DNA of 64,000 nt from Amphiura filiformis (taxonomy: Eukaryota; Echinodermata; Ophiuroidea; Amphilepidida; Amphiuridae), in NCBI RefSeq assembly GCF_039555335.1, contig NC_092640.1, positions 40,034,295 to 40,098,294 on the forward strand, written 5' to 3'. Below the pieces are notes generated by a model. It was given only the letters and a program-made list of their open reading frames with translations. It was not told where the DNA came from and ran no database searches. Below, in pieces: positions 47,628 through 59,750 of the stretch; the stretch's first letter is position 1; every line of letters starts with the position of its first letter. The translations under genes and the position numbers were made by a program.

Positions 47628-47934
47628 TATAGACGAATCCAACGAGCCAAGTGATGGTCAGAATTGTGTTGGCCATGACTGGGTCCCCGGAGCACCAACC
47701 TGGTGTTGTGACTGCCCAATTGGGTTGATTAAAGCCGCTTAAAATATGTGTTATGTTGTATTGTGTTGTAAACTTTCATGATTCTATTGTCTACGTGTAA
47801 CACGGGTGATGAAATGCAGTTTAAAATCCCCGCCGAGGACGCATCATTTCATATTTTAGATGGGATATATCCGACGGAACCCAGCTATGGCTGGCATTGA
47901 GGTGTAGGAATGCGTGAAATTGGATTCGTCTATA
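47628..47934. mobile_element. MITE with TATAGACGAATCCAA ends
   Basis: TATAGACGAATCCAA at the left and TTGGATTCGTCTATA at the right bound 307 bases. No target duplication was found. No coding capacity. Confidence 0.6.
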
Positions 47935-48269
47935 GGGACACCGTCTCATGTCTTATTCATATCTTAATTTGTATAACTTTTGTGACATCAAGAAATGAAT
48001 GGCACATTTTATAAAATGTCCAATTTTAAATAGTGTTTCTCCGTTTTAAAACGCAAAATTCAGTGAAAAAATAAACGTTCTGTAAAAAAAAGTTTTGCCC
48101 TTTTTTGTTTGGAAAAAAAAAAATATGTTTCTCCATTTTAAGGGCAATTTTGTGAAAAGTTTGGGAAAAAAACCCCAAGAAAAATTCAGTTATTCATGCT
48201 GTAAAAAGACAGGAGCGTCCAGCAATTTGCTGAAAGGAAATATTTCAAACAGCGTACCAATAGATAAGA

Positions 48270-48560
48270 GTTAGACCAAAAGAGTGAGTACTTGTGTACT
48301 CCAAAACGGGTGCAAATCACTCCTAAAAGAGTAAATTTTACTCCCAAAGAGTGAAATTTCATTCTTTCAAGTTACCATTTAAAGGACCCCCTCCCCCTAA
48401 AAAGAGTTGTCCCTTATGATGGGTCCTGAAACATGTTAAAGAGTGGACATTTTACTCTTTTGGAGGGAAATTCACTCTTTGGGAGTAAAATTCACTTCAT
48501 TGGAGGAAATTCACTCTTTTGGAGCGACTGAATTCACTCATTTTTTAACATTTAGCATGT
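48270..48560. repeat. Foldback rich in AATTCACTCTTTxGGAG
   Basis: GAGTAAATTTTACTCCCAAA and the mirrored TTTGGGAGTAAAATTCACTT, with several CACTCTTT words on both strands. Related to the element at 56317-56580. Confidence 0.5.
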
Positions 48561-48599
48561 TAACATGGTTAACATGGTTAAGGGAATGCAGTCCGTAAA

Positions 48600-49080
48600 T
48601 AAGATCACTTCAAACGTTTCTCTCAAATAAACACAAATTCATAAAAACTAAGATCATGCGCGTATTTTTTTGGGGGGGCTTTCGGGCGGCAAGGGGCGGC
48701 AAGAAGAATTATTAATGAAAAAGGACGGAATTTATGGAAAACTAATGTAACTATACCTTTTTGGTCGCCAGCAAATATGTGGTGCAATACCTCTAATTCT
48801 GTGATATTAAAAAATGTTGAGAAATTTTTATCCAACCCCCCAAAAAAAAACCCAAAACAAACCCAAATCCCACCCCACCCCACTTTTTAGATTCTTGAGG
48901 TCATCCTGGATGGAAACACATTGGGTCAACCTTTTCGAGCTGTTGCTGCAGGGGATGGCACAATTTACATTTTCTATAGCCCCGGGGGTAGGAGCTGCCA
49001 CGATACGCCAGATGTTTATACATTCAAATACCTATTATAGTTTTGATTATTATATTCTTTGTAGAAGTGATGAAATAGTG
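48600..49080. other. Spacer
   Basis: Poly-A/poly-C rich; no gene is seen. Confidence 0.4.
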
Positions 49081-49378
49081 AAGTGATGAACTACCATAGT
49101 TTCAAACACTTTTGGAATATGGCGCCCTGCACTAGTACATTCATGCGGTACCTCTGCATTGAACCATAAATGTTAAAAAGCAGGGATAAATACCTGGATC
49201 GTAATTCTATAGAACATTCATATCATGTTGATCACTCGCACCTGTAAGATTAGTATCTTTAAAAAACCGGTATTGTATTCAATCTATGATTGCAGACATA
49301 CACATGTGATGAGTGCAACCTGTTTGTAGTGCAGCGCGATATATTCAAAAATTGTTTGAACCTATTGCTACACTCTTA
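49081..49378 (+). repeat. Repeat F, copy
   Basis: Aligns with 17.2-17.48 kb: CCCTGCACTAGTACATTCA, CTCTGCATTGAACCATAAAT, CAGGGATAAATACCTGGATC, then CATACACATGTGATGAGTGC and GTAGTGCAGCGCGATATATTC. Confidence 0.65.
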
Positions 49379-49680
49379 AATTTATTTTACGCAGTGTGGG
49401 GAGTAAAGCGTGTTGAGTAATAAGTTGAGTAAAGATTAAGACAAAGTGCAAAACACGAATTTCCGTATAACCTCTCGTCCGAGCAAAGGCGTGAAAATCA
49501 TGTTGAGTTAACCCGATTATTACATCACTTCTACAGCGAATATCGTCGGTAGAACTCAACACTGCACTGACGTAAGTGCACTTTATAGCATAACTTTACA
49601 GGAGAAACAAATATCTGTTTTACTAATTTATTTCTATTCTGAAAATCACTTGAATTAAAAAAGATATTTTACTTTAATAA

Positions 49681-49998
49681 TAAAAGTAAGGTAAGGTAAA
49701 GGAGACGACCTGTATAAACAGTGATCGGAATGCCCATCTCTCTTTCATTGGCGATTGGACCAGACTCCTCCATGTAATATTGCTATATGGGGATTGCTAC
49801 ACCTCCTCCATAGCGAGTCTGTTTCCTTCCCAGCATTTAAGAATGCCGGTACCCATTTATACACCTGGGTGGAGTGGAGTATAAATCGAGATAAAGTGCC
49901 TTACTCAAGGGCACAACACGATGGCGTCGCTGGGGCTCGAACCAGCAACCTTTCGATTATGAGTCGGAGCCCGTTCCGCTCGGCCACCGTGCTCCACT
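49681..49998 (-). mobile_element. tRNA-derived SINE
   Basis: The minus strand begins GGAGCACGGTGGCCGAGCGG (box A), then GACTCATAATCGAAAGG (anticodon arm, CAT in anticodon position), then GCTGGTTCGAGCCCC (box B; 49933-49995 in all). A central domain with GTGCCCTTGAGTAAGGCACT follows, a phrase shared by several deuterostome SINE families. The 3' end is a TTACC-type short repeat (49681-49697). It looks close to full length. Confidence 0.8.
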
Positions 49999-49999
49999 T

Positions 50000-50225
50000 C
50001 AATAATACTAATCATGTAAATGCTGTTTAATGTTGTAATTAAATAAATAACTTACTAATTTGAATGTCATAAGTGCATTGGCCATTCTTGAAACAATGCA
50101 ACGCTGATGTATGGGCACTACATCAGTGTTGCATTCTACACTGATCTGCCAAACATAAGGATAGAATGCAACACTTGATTGAACATCAGATTCATCAGGA
50201 TCGGTATAGTAAACTGGTTAACAAA
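50000..50225. other. Spacer with short inverted words
   Basis: AATGCAACGCTGATGTA and TACATCAGTGTTGCATTC (50095-50137) form a small hairpin. Nothing else stands out. Confidence 0.45.
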
Positions 50226-51568
50226 GTTCTTTGTAACGGTGTCCGCTAAATACCAACAAAGCCAAGGAGATCATCAAACGCGCGGAAAAAGGACTTATCA
50301 GAGAGAGAATTCGTGTGGTAAATTATAAAATCAAGAACTTAAAAGCCAAGAAAGATCAGTTGAAAGAAGATGTAAACAACATAATTCCCGCGAAATCGGA
50401 GTTTGGACAAAGGATTGAGCGTCACCTAACGACCGTCGCTGAGACTACTTATCAGGATACTAAACGACGTCACCTACAGAAGTTAGAGATTCTGAGTGAG
50501 AAAGCCGCCGCGAGAAACAAAAAGTCCCTGGCTTCTAACATCGATTTGTCGGGTTCTCAACTCAAAAAATGGGTCATCAATCTCTCGAAATACAAATTAA
50601 ATCCGGCACAAACCAGTGTGTTGTCAAAAGGTCTCAATTTTGCTATTTCACCCCCAGAAATATGCGCGGAGAAATTTGTGTTAGCAACCGAATTGGCGTG
50701 CACCCACCTACCGCAGGACGATAGAATCCAACTTCGAGGTAAAATAGCAAGCACGTTGAAATCATCGAAAGTACCAGAACAAAACATCACAAAAGACGAA
50801 AGGAAAGCTATTAAAGACTTGAAGAAAGTGGAGGATATCATAATACTACCTGCAGATAAAGGCAAATCGACCGTTGTATAAGCTGAATATGAAGAGAAAG
50901 TTACTACCATGCTTGGAGACAGAAAGACGTACGAGGAACTACTGGTAGACCCGACACAGAGGTACAAACGGTAATTGGTTACCAAGTCGACAGGTCTCAA
51001 GAAGGAAGGTAAGATCACCGAATTGAAGTACAAACAGTTTAAAATGTGCCCAGATTATATTGTACGCCGAAAATCCATAAGCTTAACACCCCCTTGCGTC
51101 CAATTGTTGACTATATACTTCGAGATGGCTCGCCGATATTTTAGGTGCCTTGGTTGGCAATACTCAACACCATGATAAGCAATTGTCGGAAGATCTTGCG
51201 AAAGTGGTTATAGATGAGGAAGATATTCTCAACTCCCATGATGTGGTGAGTTTATTCACCAACACACCCATCGACCAAGTGTTAGACATTGTTCAAAGTA
51301 GACTGGAGACTACAAAGAGACAGGGTTTAAGTTAACAAGTGAGGATGTGGTAGAACTTCTTGAGTTCATACTAACTACCACATATTTTACCTTTAGAGGT
51401 AAAATTTACCACCAGCTGTTTGGTACTGCGATGGGCAGCCCGGTATCTCCGATTGCAGCTGACATATTCATGGAAGCTTTTGAACAGGAGGCGATCGCTA
51501 CGGCACCCTTAGATTATAGACCAAAGCTATGGTTGCGTTATGTTAATATTGTTAACGTTATGTTATTA
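50226..51568 (+). mobile_element. Penelope-like element remnant with RT region
   Basis: The N-terminal part (about 50315-50880) is a 188-residue Lys-rich frame ending DIIILPADKGKSTVV, the conserved lead-in to the Penelope RT. Downstream, NSHDVVSLFTNTPIDQVLD and FGTAMGSPVSPIAADIFMEA are RT motifs of this group, and KLWLRYV precedes the point where similarity ends. The element is broken in several places and its 3' part is missing where the LINE begins. Confidence 0.75.
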
Positions 51569-51584
51569 ACCACAAACCTAGCCG

Positions 51585-54500
51585 CTCTGCGCTGCACCAT
51601 TTCTATTTTTTGATATCAGATGTTGTATATGGATCCCATACAGCGCAGGCAAATTCTAAATGAGGACGAACAAGAGCTATGTACATTTGTTGTTTGATGG
51701 ACTTGGGACAACGGTGTAAATTTCTACGTATAAACCATAGGGCTCTGTTCGCCTTGGCGACAATATTATTTATATGCAGTGACCATTTTAAATTATGAGA
51801 TATTTCGACGCCCAAGTATGCATGATGCGTCACACCTTCAAGAATTTCATTTCCCATACTATAAGTACATACAATTGGATGACGCTTTGTGGTGACTCTA
51901 AGTGTTTTACATTTGGAGATATTGAAACTCATTTGCCATTTGTTTGACCATTTGTACAGTGATGTAAGGTCAGTTTGCAGGATGTCGTTATCATTAGGTG
52001 TTCTGATAACCCTATAAAGGAGGCAATCATCTGCAAAAAGACGAATACGGGTTGAACTGTCTATGTGGGAGGCAATGTCATTTATGTAAACCAAAAACAT
52101 CAAAGGGCCTAACACCGTACCCTGCGGGACACCAGAGAGAACTTGGGCCGGTTGGGCTGATTCGCCATCAACGACAACTTTCTGCGTTCTATTCATTAAC
52201 CAATTTTGTATCCATTTCCAGATTGAACCCCTTATACCATAATGGTCTAGCTTCTTAAGCAGTCGTTGATGCGGGACGGTGTCGAAGGCCTTTTGAAAAT
52301 CGAGAATTTGTAGATCTGTTTGCAAGCTATTATCAAGATTTCGTGCAAGGTCTTCTATGGTAATTATCAATTGAGATTCACAGCTATGGTTTGATCTAAA
52401 TCCATGTTGAAAGTCAGAAAGAATATTGTATTTTTCTAAATGAGACATTATATGACGAAAGAGAATGTGCTCCATGATTTTGCATGTGACTGACGTGAGG
52501 GACACTGGCCTGTAATTGGCCGGATTGTTTTTCGGCCCTTTTTAAAAATTGCCGTAATATAGTTCCTGATTGAACTCTTTCAGTATATATGAAGATACTC
52601 CATCAGGTCCGGAGGCTTTCTTTGGATTTATGTCCTCAAGGAGTTTTCTCACTCCTTCTGTATCTATTGTCAAATTATTGATAGTGGGGAAAGGATCACC
52701 TTCCATTTTGGGTATTTCCGTGGTGTCTTCAATTGTAAAGACACTCGAATACTGGTAACTGAGGGCTTCTGCCTTACTTTTGCTGCTGGATATTTCAACT
52801 CCATCCACATTAAGTGTTGCAACTCCACAACTCTCACGCCGGATTGTTTTGACGTGGGACCAGAATCTTTTCCCAACAGTTGTACTCCTGTGTTGGGCGA
52901 TTCATCTATCAGACCCCTCAGATAATCATTTTTGGATTTGGTCATTTCTCTATGAACAGTTTTTCTAATTTTTCTGAAATGTTCCCATAGAACATCAGAC
53001 TTGTATTTCTTAAATGCATTATAAACCCGTTGTTTTTTACGGATGAGCCTTTTTATTTCGGGCGATAGCCAGGGTACATCCCAACGCTCCCTGATATTTT
53101 TTGAGGGACATGCTTCTCTACCATCCCACCGATTTCATTGGTGAAGTGCGACCAGTTTTCACTGGTAGAACGCTCATTGCTCGTAAGAAATACTTTTTGG
53201 AAAGCAAGCGCATCATTCTTAAAACCTTCCTTGTTCATTTTCGTGTAAACAAACACTTTACGTGGAGGTTTTGTAATACGCTTAGCTTTAACATTGATCA
53301 CAGCAATTACTATCCTATGATCGCTCATTCCAGGGCAAACATCGACCTGCTCCACCAGATCTGGGTTGGTGGTTAATAAGAGGTCTAGGATGTTATTCAA
53401 GCGGTTGGTTCCTTTACTTGTTGGATTAAACCATGTTCTTCAACGGTATCCAATAAAGCTCTGTTGACTTTGTAGCCATACTGAGGATTTGGCTTAATGG
53501 TGTTGGTTACCCATTCGACATCTGGACAATTAAAATCACCACCCAGGATGACATTAGGTAACGTACCATTCTGTGTTATCTTGCTTAAGGAAATATTTAA
53601 TTGTTGGATAGGTTCAGCTTTGTTATCAGTGGGTCTATAAAACGATCCTATGTGTAGAGGTTTGGTACCTGCAATTTCAATCTTGCACCACACTATTTCA
53701 GATTGAGTGTCTAGGGAATATTCAGTGGTGGATACATACCTCTTTGTTACAGCTACAAATACACCACCGCCATGAATGTTCCTGTCCTTACGAGAAATGT
53801 TATACTCGGACGGAATACCTCTGTCGTTGCAAAGGAGTTATCAAGATGTGATTCTTGACCACAGATGATGTCAGGTTTATGGGTTTCTTTCAAGTCTAAA
53901 AGATCATGTTGCTTCCTGTCACTCTTGAGACCACGGCAGTTAACTTTGATGTTTTGGGGTCTCTTTTTTGAGGGTATAACATTCTCATCCCTATTACCTT
54001 GGTTACTAGTTGGTTTGGGACTGGATGTTATAACATCATCCATGTTAGCCATAAATGCAAATGAGTCATCTAGTATGTCTAGAGACTCCAACATGGAGAA
54101 TTCATTGGATATTTCAAGATCAGAGGCAGAAAATAGGGAATTACATACATTTGGTAAACAGCAACTGGGACATTCCCAGAAAATCCATTTGCCAAAACCA
54201 GGTAATTGCTCGTTTGGGTTCTCACAATTATTATGAGACCATCTGTCACACTCACTACACCTAAGGGATGGATGGTTGGAGTTGATCTCATAATCACAGA
54301 TTGTGCATATCGGTGTATTTGGACCAGGATGACTGTGGATATCACCACTAAGGATTAGTAGTAAAAGGAAGAGGGCTCTCTTTGCTGAGCTTTTGGTGTT
54401 ACAGGGTCCTACTTCCCAATTAACCTTCAACTTAGCGTTTACCCTTGGTATAGCAAAGGATGCCACACATAAAGAGGGTTTGCTTTTGATCCACGGTGGA

Positions 54501-54869
54501 CTGAACATGTTCCAGTCTTGTAATTTTGATGGTAGAAGGGAATGATTTACTGAGAAATTTGCATGTAGGCATAGGCCTATTGTGTAATACTTAATTTCCC
54601 TCATACAGTTTTGAGAGCAGGGAAAGTTATTGATGTATGGTTCATGATTTTCGTTATGTGAGTCCAGTTTATTATAGTCATCTTCAATTCCGTTAAGTTC
54701 GCTGTTTTCACTTGAGTTATTTGAAGTTACTAGATGTTTATCCATCAGCATCATCAGCAGCTATCAGCAGTATCAATGCAATGCTTGAGTAGTGTACCAA
54801 CTTCATGATCCCGCCCATGATTGTTTACGTAAAGAAAGAATTGAAACTAGTGGCAAATGGTGGTCATAG
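51585..54869 (-). mobile_element. 3.3-kb Jockey/CR1-group LINE: PHD, endonuclease and RT
   Basis: On the minus strand, 54754-53753 encodes a leader, then SGDIHSHPGPN (2A-like), a PHD-type zinc finger (CTICDYEINS, CSECDRWSHNNC, WECPSC) and the start of an AP endonuclease (NIKVNCRGLKSD, PDIICGQESHLD). 53693-53053 continues the endonuclease (IGSFYRP, GGDFNCPD, GMSDHRIVIAV). 52808-52542 is the linker (PKKASGPDGVSSYIL). 52505-51603 is the RT (QKAFDTVPHQRLL, SGVPQGTVLGPL, LFADDCLLY). At least three frame breaks and missing 3' coding make it inactive. The repeat ACCACAAACCTAGCCG flanks it at 51569-51584 and 54870-54885. Confidence 0.85.
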
Positions 54870-54885
54870 ACCACAAACCTAGCCG

Positions 54886-55705
54886 GGGGCGTGTTGGTAT
54901 TTTGGAGCTATACGCCCCAATGTCAGGTATTACTTCCGCAAGGTACGACCCGGTCGGAGTAACTTTAATTATTTGACCTGACCTGATGACTTTGGATGAC
55001 CATTATGGTCTCATACTCCCCAAGCGTCAGGGATCGTTGTCTGCAAGTTACGGCCCAGTTGGAGCAACTTTAAATTTCTCCTGACCTTTGACCTTGGATG
55101 ATCTTTACAGTTTTATACTCCCCAAGTGTCAGGGAACCTTGTCTGGGAGTTACAGCCTGGTTGGAGCAACTTTAAATTTGTTCTGACCTTTGACCTCTGA
55201 TGACATTTGCGGTTCCATACTCACCAAGGGTCAAGGATCATTTTCCACCAGTTAGTCCAATCGGAACAATTTTAAATTTAACCTCCAATGACCTTTGCGG
55301 TTTCATACTCCCGAAGTGCCAGGATTGTTTTCCCCAAATTACAGCACAGTTGGAGTAACTTACAATTTGATCTGACCTTTGACCTTGAATGACCTTTGCG
55401 GTTTCATATTTCCCAAGTGTCAAGGATCATTTTCACTGAGTTACAGCCCAATCGGAGAAACTTTGAATTTGACCTGACCTTTGACATCAGATGACCTTTG
55501 CAGTTTCATACTCCCCATATGTCAGGGATCATTTTCCAAAAGTTACAGCCCAGTCCGAGCAACTTTAAATTTGACCTGACCTTCGACCTCGGATGACCTT
55601 TATGGTTTAATACTCCCCTAGTGTCAGGGATCATTGTCTGCAAGTTACAATCTGGTTGGAGCAACTTTAAATTTGTTCTGACCTTTGACCTCTGATGACC
55701 TTTTG
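54886..55705 (+). repeat. 102-bp tandem repeat rich in TGACCTTTGACCT
   Basis: Seven units. The phrase ATACTCCC (with variants) occurs at about 55013, 55115, 55217, 55305, 55406, 55508 and 55610, mostly 102 apart. Each unit has TTGGAGCAACTTTAAATTTG and TGACCTTTGACCT, then GGATGACCTTT. A further single unit is at 57285-57375. Not coding. Confidence 0.85.
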
Positions 55706-56316
55706 TGACATAGAGAGATACATGCGCTATCTCAAAACAAAGAATGCGTTGACACTATTAAAAAATACATTAGCACTATTAATGACCAATACACTAGAAG
55801 TTTGCAAAATTTGAAGTTAATTTGATCTCATGGAAAATCTAACTACTTCCAGTATAGTGTTCAAATGAAAAGTAATAAAAACAAACTAACATTACAGACT
55901 GACTTCGATTATTTTAACAAAACTAAAGAAACTGTAATATTGTTTTGATTTAGAATTTGGTTTATTGAACCTCAAGATTATGTTTCAAAGAAACAAGGAA
56001 ACAAGTGTATAATTGCAAACAAGAAATCATGAATGAAACTATAAGCAACATTTAGGCTATCAATATTGCCTATACAAATAAACTGGAAAATTAAAGAATA
56101 TACATGTGAAATATGTGAAATTCAAGTTATGTTACTCAAAAGTGAGTATTTGATTGAAACGTATATGCTTATTTCATTGTAAGACAGAATAGCTTATGGG
56201 TGAAGAAAGTAATTCTGAAACCATGTCGCTTTACGTATATAAAGGCATGAGATGACATGCATAAAAACAGAGACAATTATGTATCTGATTTGAACAAGAT
56301 ACCTTTACTTTAAGCT
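55706..56316. other. AT-rich spacer
   Basis: Nothing recognised. Confidence 0.4.
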
Positions 56317-56580
56317 CCAGTTCTCTCTAAATGTACACCGAGTGGAAAGAGTGGAAAATGAGTGAAATGGAGGACAACCCCTTGAGTGCAAAAATTCACT
56401 CTAAAAGGATTGAAAAAGTAGTCTATATGCTCTCAAAATTGTGAATATTGCCTAAAGAAAATGTACTTTATTTAATTTTAGAGTGTTTTCCACTCACATG
56501 CTCAAAAATGGGTTGTCCTTCATTCAACTCCTTGAAAGAGTGGAAATTCACTCTTTTTACATTTAGAGAGTAAGAACTGC
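56317..56580. mobile_element. Foldback MITE with AGTTCTCTCTAAATGTA ends
   Basis: CAGTTCTCTCTAAATGTA mirrors TACATTTAGAGAGTAAGAACTG in part (the right side has two extra bases). Inner arms share GGACAACCCCTTGAG and TGGGTTGTCC, and CACTCT words. Related wording at 48270-48560. Confidence 0.65.
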
Positions 56581-57284
56581 TGACTTTAATACCATTACCT
56601 GAACTATTATGTGTATGCTGCTTTTAAAATATGACTGCTTAATTACTTCATGTCCTCGGAATCTCAGCAAGCAAAACCAGAGCACAACATGAACTATATA
56701 TCCAGTGATATTCCATACTATATCTTACACTCAAGTCGAAAATCCTGTCATACAATAACTGTTACAATCACTTTGTACACCAAGGGCAAAGGTTACTAAG
56801 AACATTTCTTCGTTGTTAGGGCAACACATATGAATTATAACTTTTCCAATGATATAATAATTGTGTTTGAAATAAGAGCTGACTATCGCTACACTTCACC
56901 AGGGACCATATCCAACTTCCTTAAAGATTGCAGTGAGAACTACAGCTGAAGCTGATTTGTAAATTTTAGGAAGAAGATGCTGAACATTGCTTCCAGCACC
57001 CTAAGTTCCAGGGTAGAAGAACTTTCATCTTTTCCAGAACTTTGTACCAGTGGAAAATGATGAGTTGAACAAAAACAAGACAACTTTAAAGGTCCGTTCA
57101 TACTACCACCGCATTTGCACTTACTAGTATATTGATATGTTCATCAATAATATATTGACATTGATATACTGTTATTATGCATGTTTAATCTTTCAAAGAA
57201 TTGAGATCTATACTATGTCACAGACATGCCTTATGGAAACAATGTCAGTCCATTCTTACAGGAGGGGGCATGTGAAGTGTCATG
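56581..57284. other. Spacer
   Basis: Nothing recognised. Confidence 0.4.
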
Positions 57285-57435
57285 TTTCATTTCCCCCGAG
57301 TTACAGCCCCATTGGAGCAAGCTTGAATTTGACCTGACCTTTTACCTCAGATGACCTTCATTGGCTTCATACTACCAAGCAGGGTCATCACCCCCCCCCC
57401 CACCACCACCACCACCACACCACCACCAACTTATT
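57285..57435 (+). repeat. Single 102-bp satellite unit followed by a CCA microsatellite
   Basis: TTCCCCCGAGTTACAGCCCC and GAATTTGACCTGACC match the 54.9-55.7 kb array; a poly-C and CCACCACCACCACC run lies at 57389-57430. Confidence 0.7.
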
Positions 57436-58130
57436 TTTCCGTATTCATATTATAATGGGAAACAGATCATTATATCTTTTTTGCCAAAGAAACATATAAA
57501 TATATCGATGTGGCCAAAAAATGTACTACCTGTGTATCCAGAAATGAATTATTACCCACTCACCGACACCCAATCCAATCATGTTCAGACAGGATAGAAT
57601 CCTTGAGAATTGTGATTCCTTATTCCTATGTCCACAGTACTAGGGGGGCCTACATGTAGAAATCCTCAAATTTTGCCCCAGTCAGCTTTGGAATTGCAAA
57701 GGGAAGCTAAATATGTCCAGACATGCACAAACTCAACATTCATCACAAGTTTACCCCAACTGGGCACTCTACTCAAGGTAAATAGGCCTGCCCATTTGCT
57801 CGAGTTGAATACTATACCCCATGTCTGAACACACCTTAAATTGCACTTTGTGGCTGTGATTACCCAAGTATACAGGTGTCAGGGATGATCTCCAGCAATA
57901 GCCAGCTGTGCTTCATATCTACAAGGTGTCCTGAGGTGTCTAAATGTTAGCAAAAAATGGCTTAATTACTTCAAATATGCACTTTAACGAGTGGCTATTA
58001 AAAAAATTAACATTTCTCCCCAAACACTGGTCAATGGGCCATGCATCAGTGCAAATGACATCAACGTACTATGCTGCATGTAGCAGATATAAATTTTTGA
58101 AGCTTTTTTAGACTTGTACCGGAAATGACC
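57436..58130. other. Spacer
   Basis: No gene or bounded repeat. Confidence 0.4.
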
Positions 58131-58570
58131 CCTTAATGAACTTTAACCCCAATTCTGTGTGCAACCTTTAGACACTGGGTTTAGCCGATGCTATATGTGG
58201 AAGTAATATATTGTACTATGTAATTTGTGGCACAAGAAGCATTTTACAGGTATTTGGTTTTATACCGGTAACGCCCCCTTAATGACCTTTGACCCCAATT
58301 TTGTGTGCACCCTATAAACAGTGGATATAGCAGATGCTTATGTGCAAGTGACATCATTGTAGGATGTTGCATGTAGGAGGAAAAGCACTTTTAGCTCAAA
58401 TCACATTTATGGCCTATTTGACCCCTCTGTAACCTTTAACCCATTCAAAGTCACGTGACATGTATGGTCGTGGTCAATGATGGTTGTGACCAGGTTAGGT
58501 CAAAATCGGTCGAAGCATGTCTGAGCTGGAGCAAAAAATGTATATTTTGTTGCCAGAATTTGGTGACCGA
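58131..58570 (+). repeat. Dispersed repeat with TGACCTTTGACCCCAA
   Basis: Two tandem-like units (about 58140-58255 and 58265-58385) each read TTAATGA(A/C)CTTT, a CCCCAATT phrase, GTGTGCA, a dinucleotide-variable AGTGGATATAGC-like phrase and ATGC, as at 62.34-62.95 kb. Family shared with 825-1330 (inverted). Confidence 0.6.
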
Positions 58571-58584
58571 TTAGGAAAACAAAC

Positions 58585-58609
58585 CCTAGCCGGGAGAGAC
58601 CCGGCTAGG
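58585..58609. repeat. Perfect 10-bp-arm hairpin
   Basis: CCTAGCCGGG (58585-58594), loop AGAGA, CCCGGCTAGG (58600-58609). The same CCTAGCCGGG word starts the satellite region at 54878-54887. Confidence 0.75.
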
Positions 58610-59500
58610 TAACGATCTCACCTTAGAAATCTGACGAATATCGTGCTTTTGTTAGGACCCAGCCTAAAGATGTATTTTCTTCATCCCATCTGTTTCCATT
58701 AAATGGATTGTGTATTGTATAGATTCACACGTTGACCGGTCACCAGTACAGGGTCACAACGCTTGGTAGTTTCAACACGTATGCTGTCGTTGAATAGTTC
58801 TATACTGCATGCAGGTGATGATCAATGTTCAGTGTTGCACTATGCATGTATACGTGTCGTGCACACACCTTCAGTTTAAATGCCCCGCCACTTGTGTATA
58901 CGACTCCACTCATCGGCGATACACTTTGGTGGTCAAAATTTCATAGGATACACATGAAATTTAGTCCTTAAAACGTTCCAGATGATGCCAGTAATCCAAT
59001 AGTGATCCTGATGTGGATTACCACACATTAAAATCAAATTTTGCGTATGTTATTCCCATATTTGTGGGAGCTCGATGTTACCGTGTCCTCATTCATCGGA
59101 CGCCATTTTTCTGATTGGACCTTATTGAGATACAAAGGGTCTTTTTATCTCTTCAGTTTCCGTAAGTCTTTTGTTCAGATACGAAAACGCAAGGGATTCA
59201 GTAAGTTACTGTAAGCTGACTTCATTGTTAACTCTGAAGTACCAATCAGCTTATTTCAATAGAGGTGATTGCTTATGTCAATAAAATCGGGAGAGAACAG
59301 ATTATGTTAACACCAGTGTTTTTAATGGCCTAGCGCCCTCTCGTCTTTAACATTGGTAAATCTATATTAATTTGACAAAATGCATGCCAATCCGAATGAC
59401 AAAGTCCACTTTTTTCTGTAAAAACGTTGCAAATAAGCCCTAAAATCACAAAAGGTCCGCTTATGAGCCTGTCGAACCCCAAAGCACGTGTGCATGGCCA
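58610..59500. other. Spacer
   Basis: No repeat with defined ends; no credible exon found by eye. Confidence 0.4.
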
Positions 59501-59539
59501 CAGTGGCGCCCTTCCATCAATGTCTATCTCCCTATTTTG

Positions 59540-59750
59540 CTTCCTCTTGCCCCCCCCCCCATGATCAGTCTCCCACCTCCCTCCCCAGTCCCTACTCTCT
59601 TCTCTCGAGTTCTTCTCTTTCTAGTCTTTCAGTCTCTCACTCTCCTCTCTTTCTTCCTCACCCCTCCCACTATCACTTGTTCAGTCTCAAGTATTTCCCT
59701 CTCTCCCTCCCTCCCTCTCCGTCCCTTGCGAAATTTATCAGTATGATCCA
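59540..59750. repeat. Pyrimidine-rich low-complexity tract
   Basis: CTCCC/CTCTCC runs, poly-C at 59549-59560 and CCCTCCCTCCCTC near 59705. The Ser/Pro/Leu frames in it are compositional. Confidence 0.75.

Noticed and set aside
49933-49995. tRNA with CAT anticodon
   Set aside because: It is continuous with a SINE body and TTACC tail; the T-arm and acceptor are not those of a working tRNA.
50557-51033. 158-codon minus-strand frame
   Set aside because: Antisense shadow of the Penelope-like coding strand.
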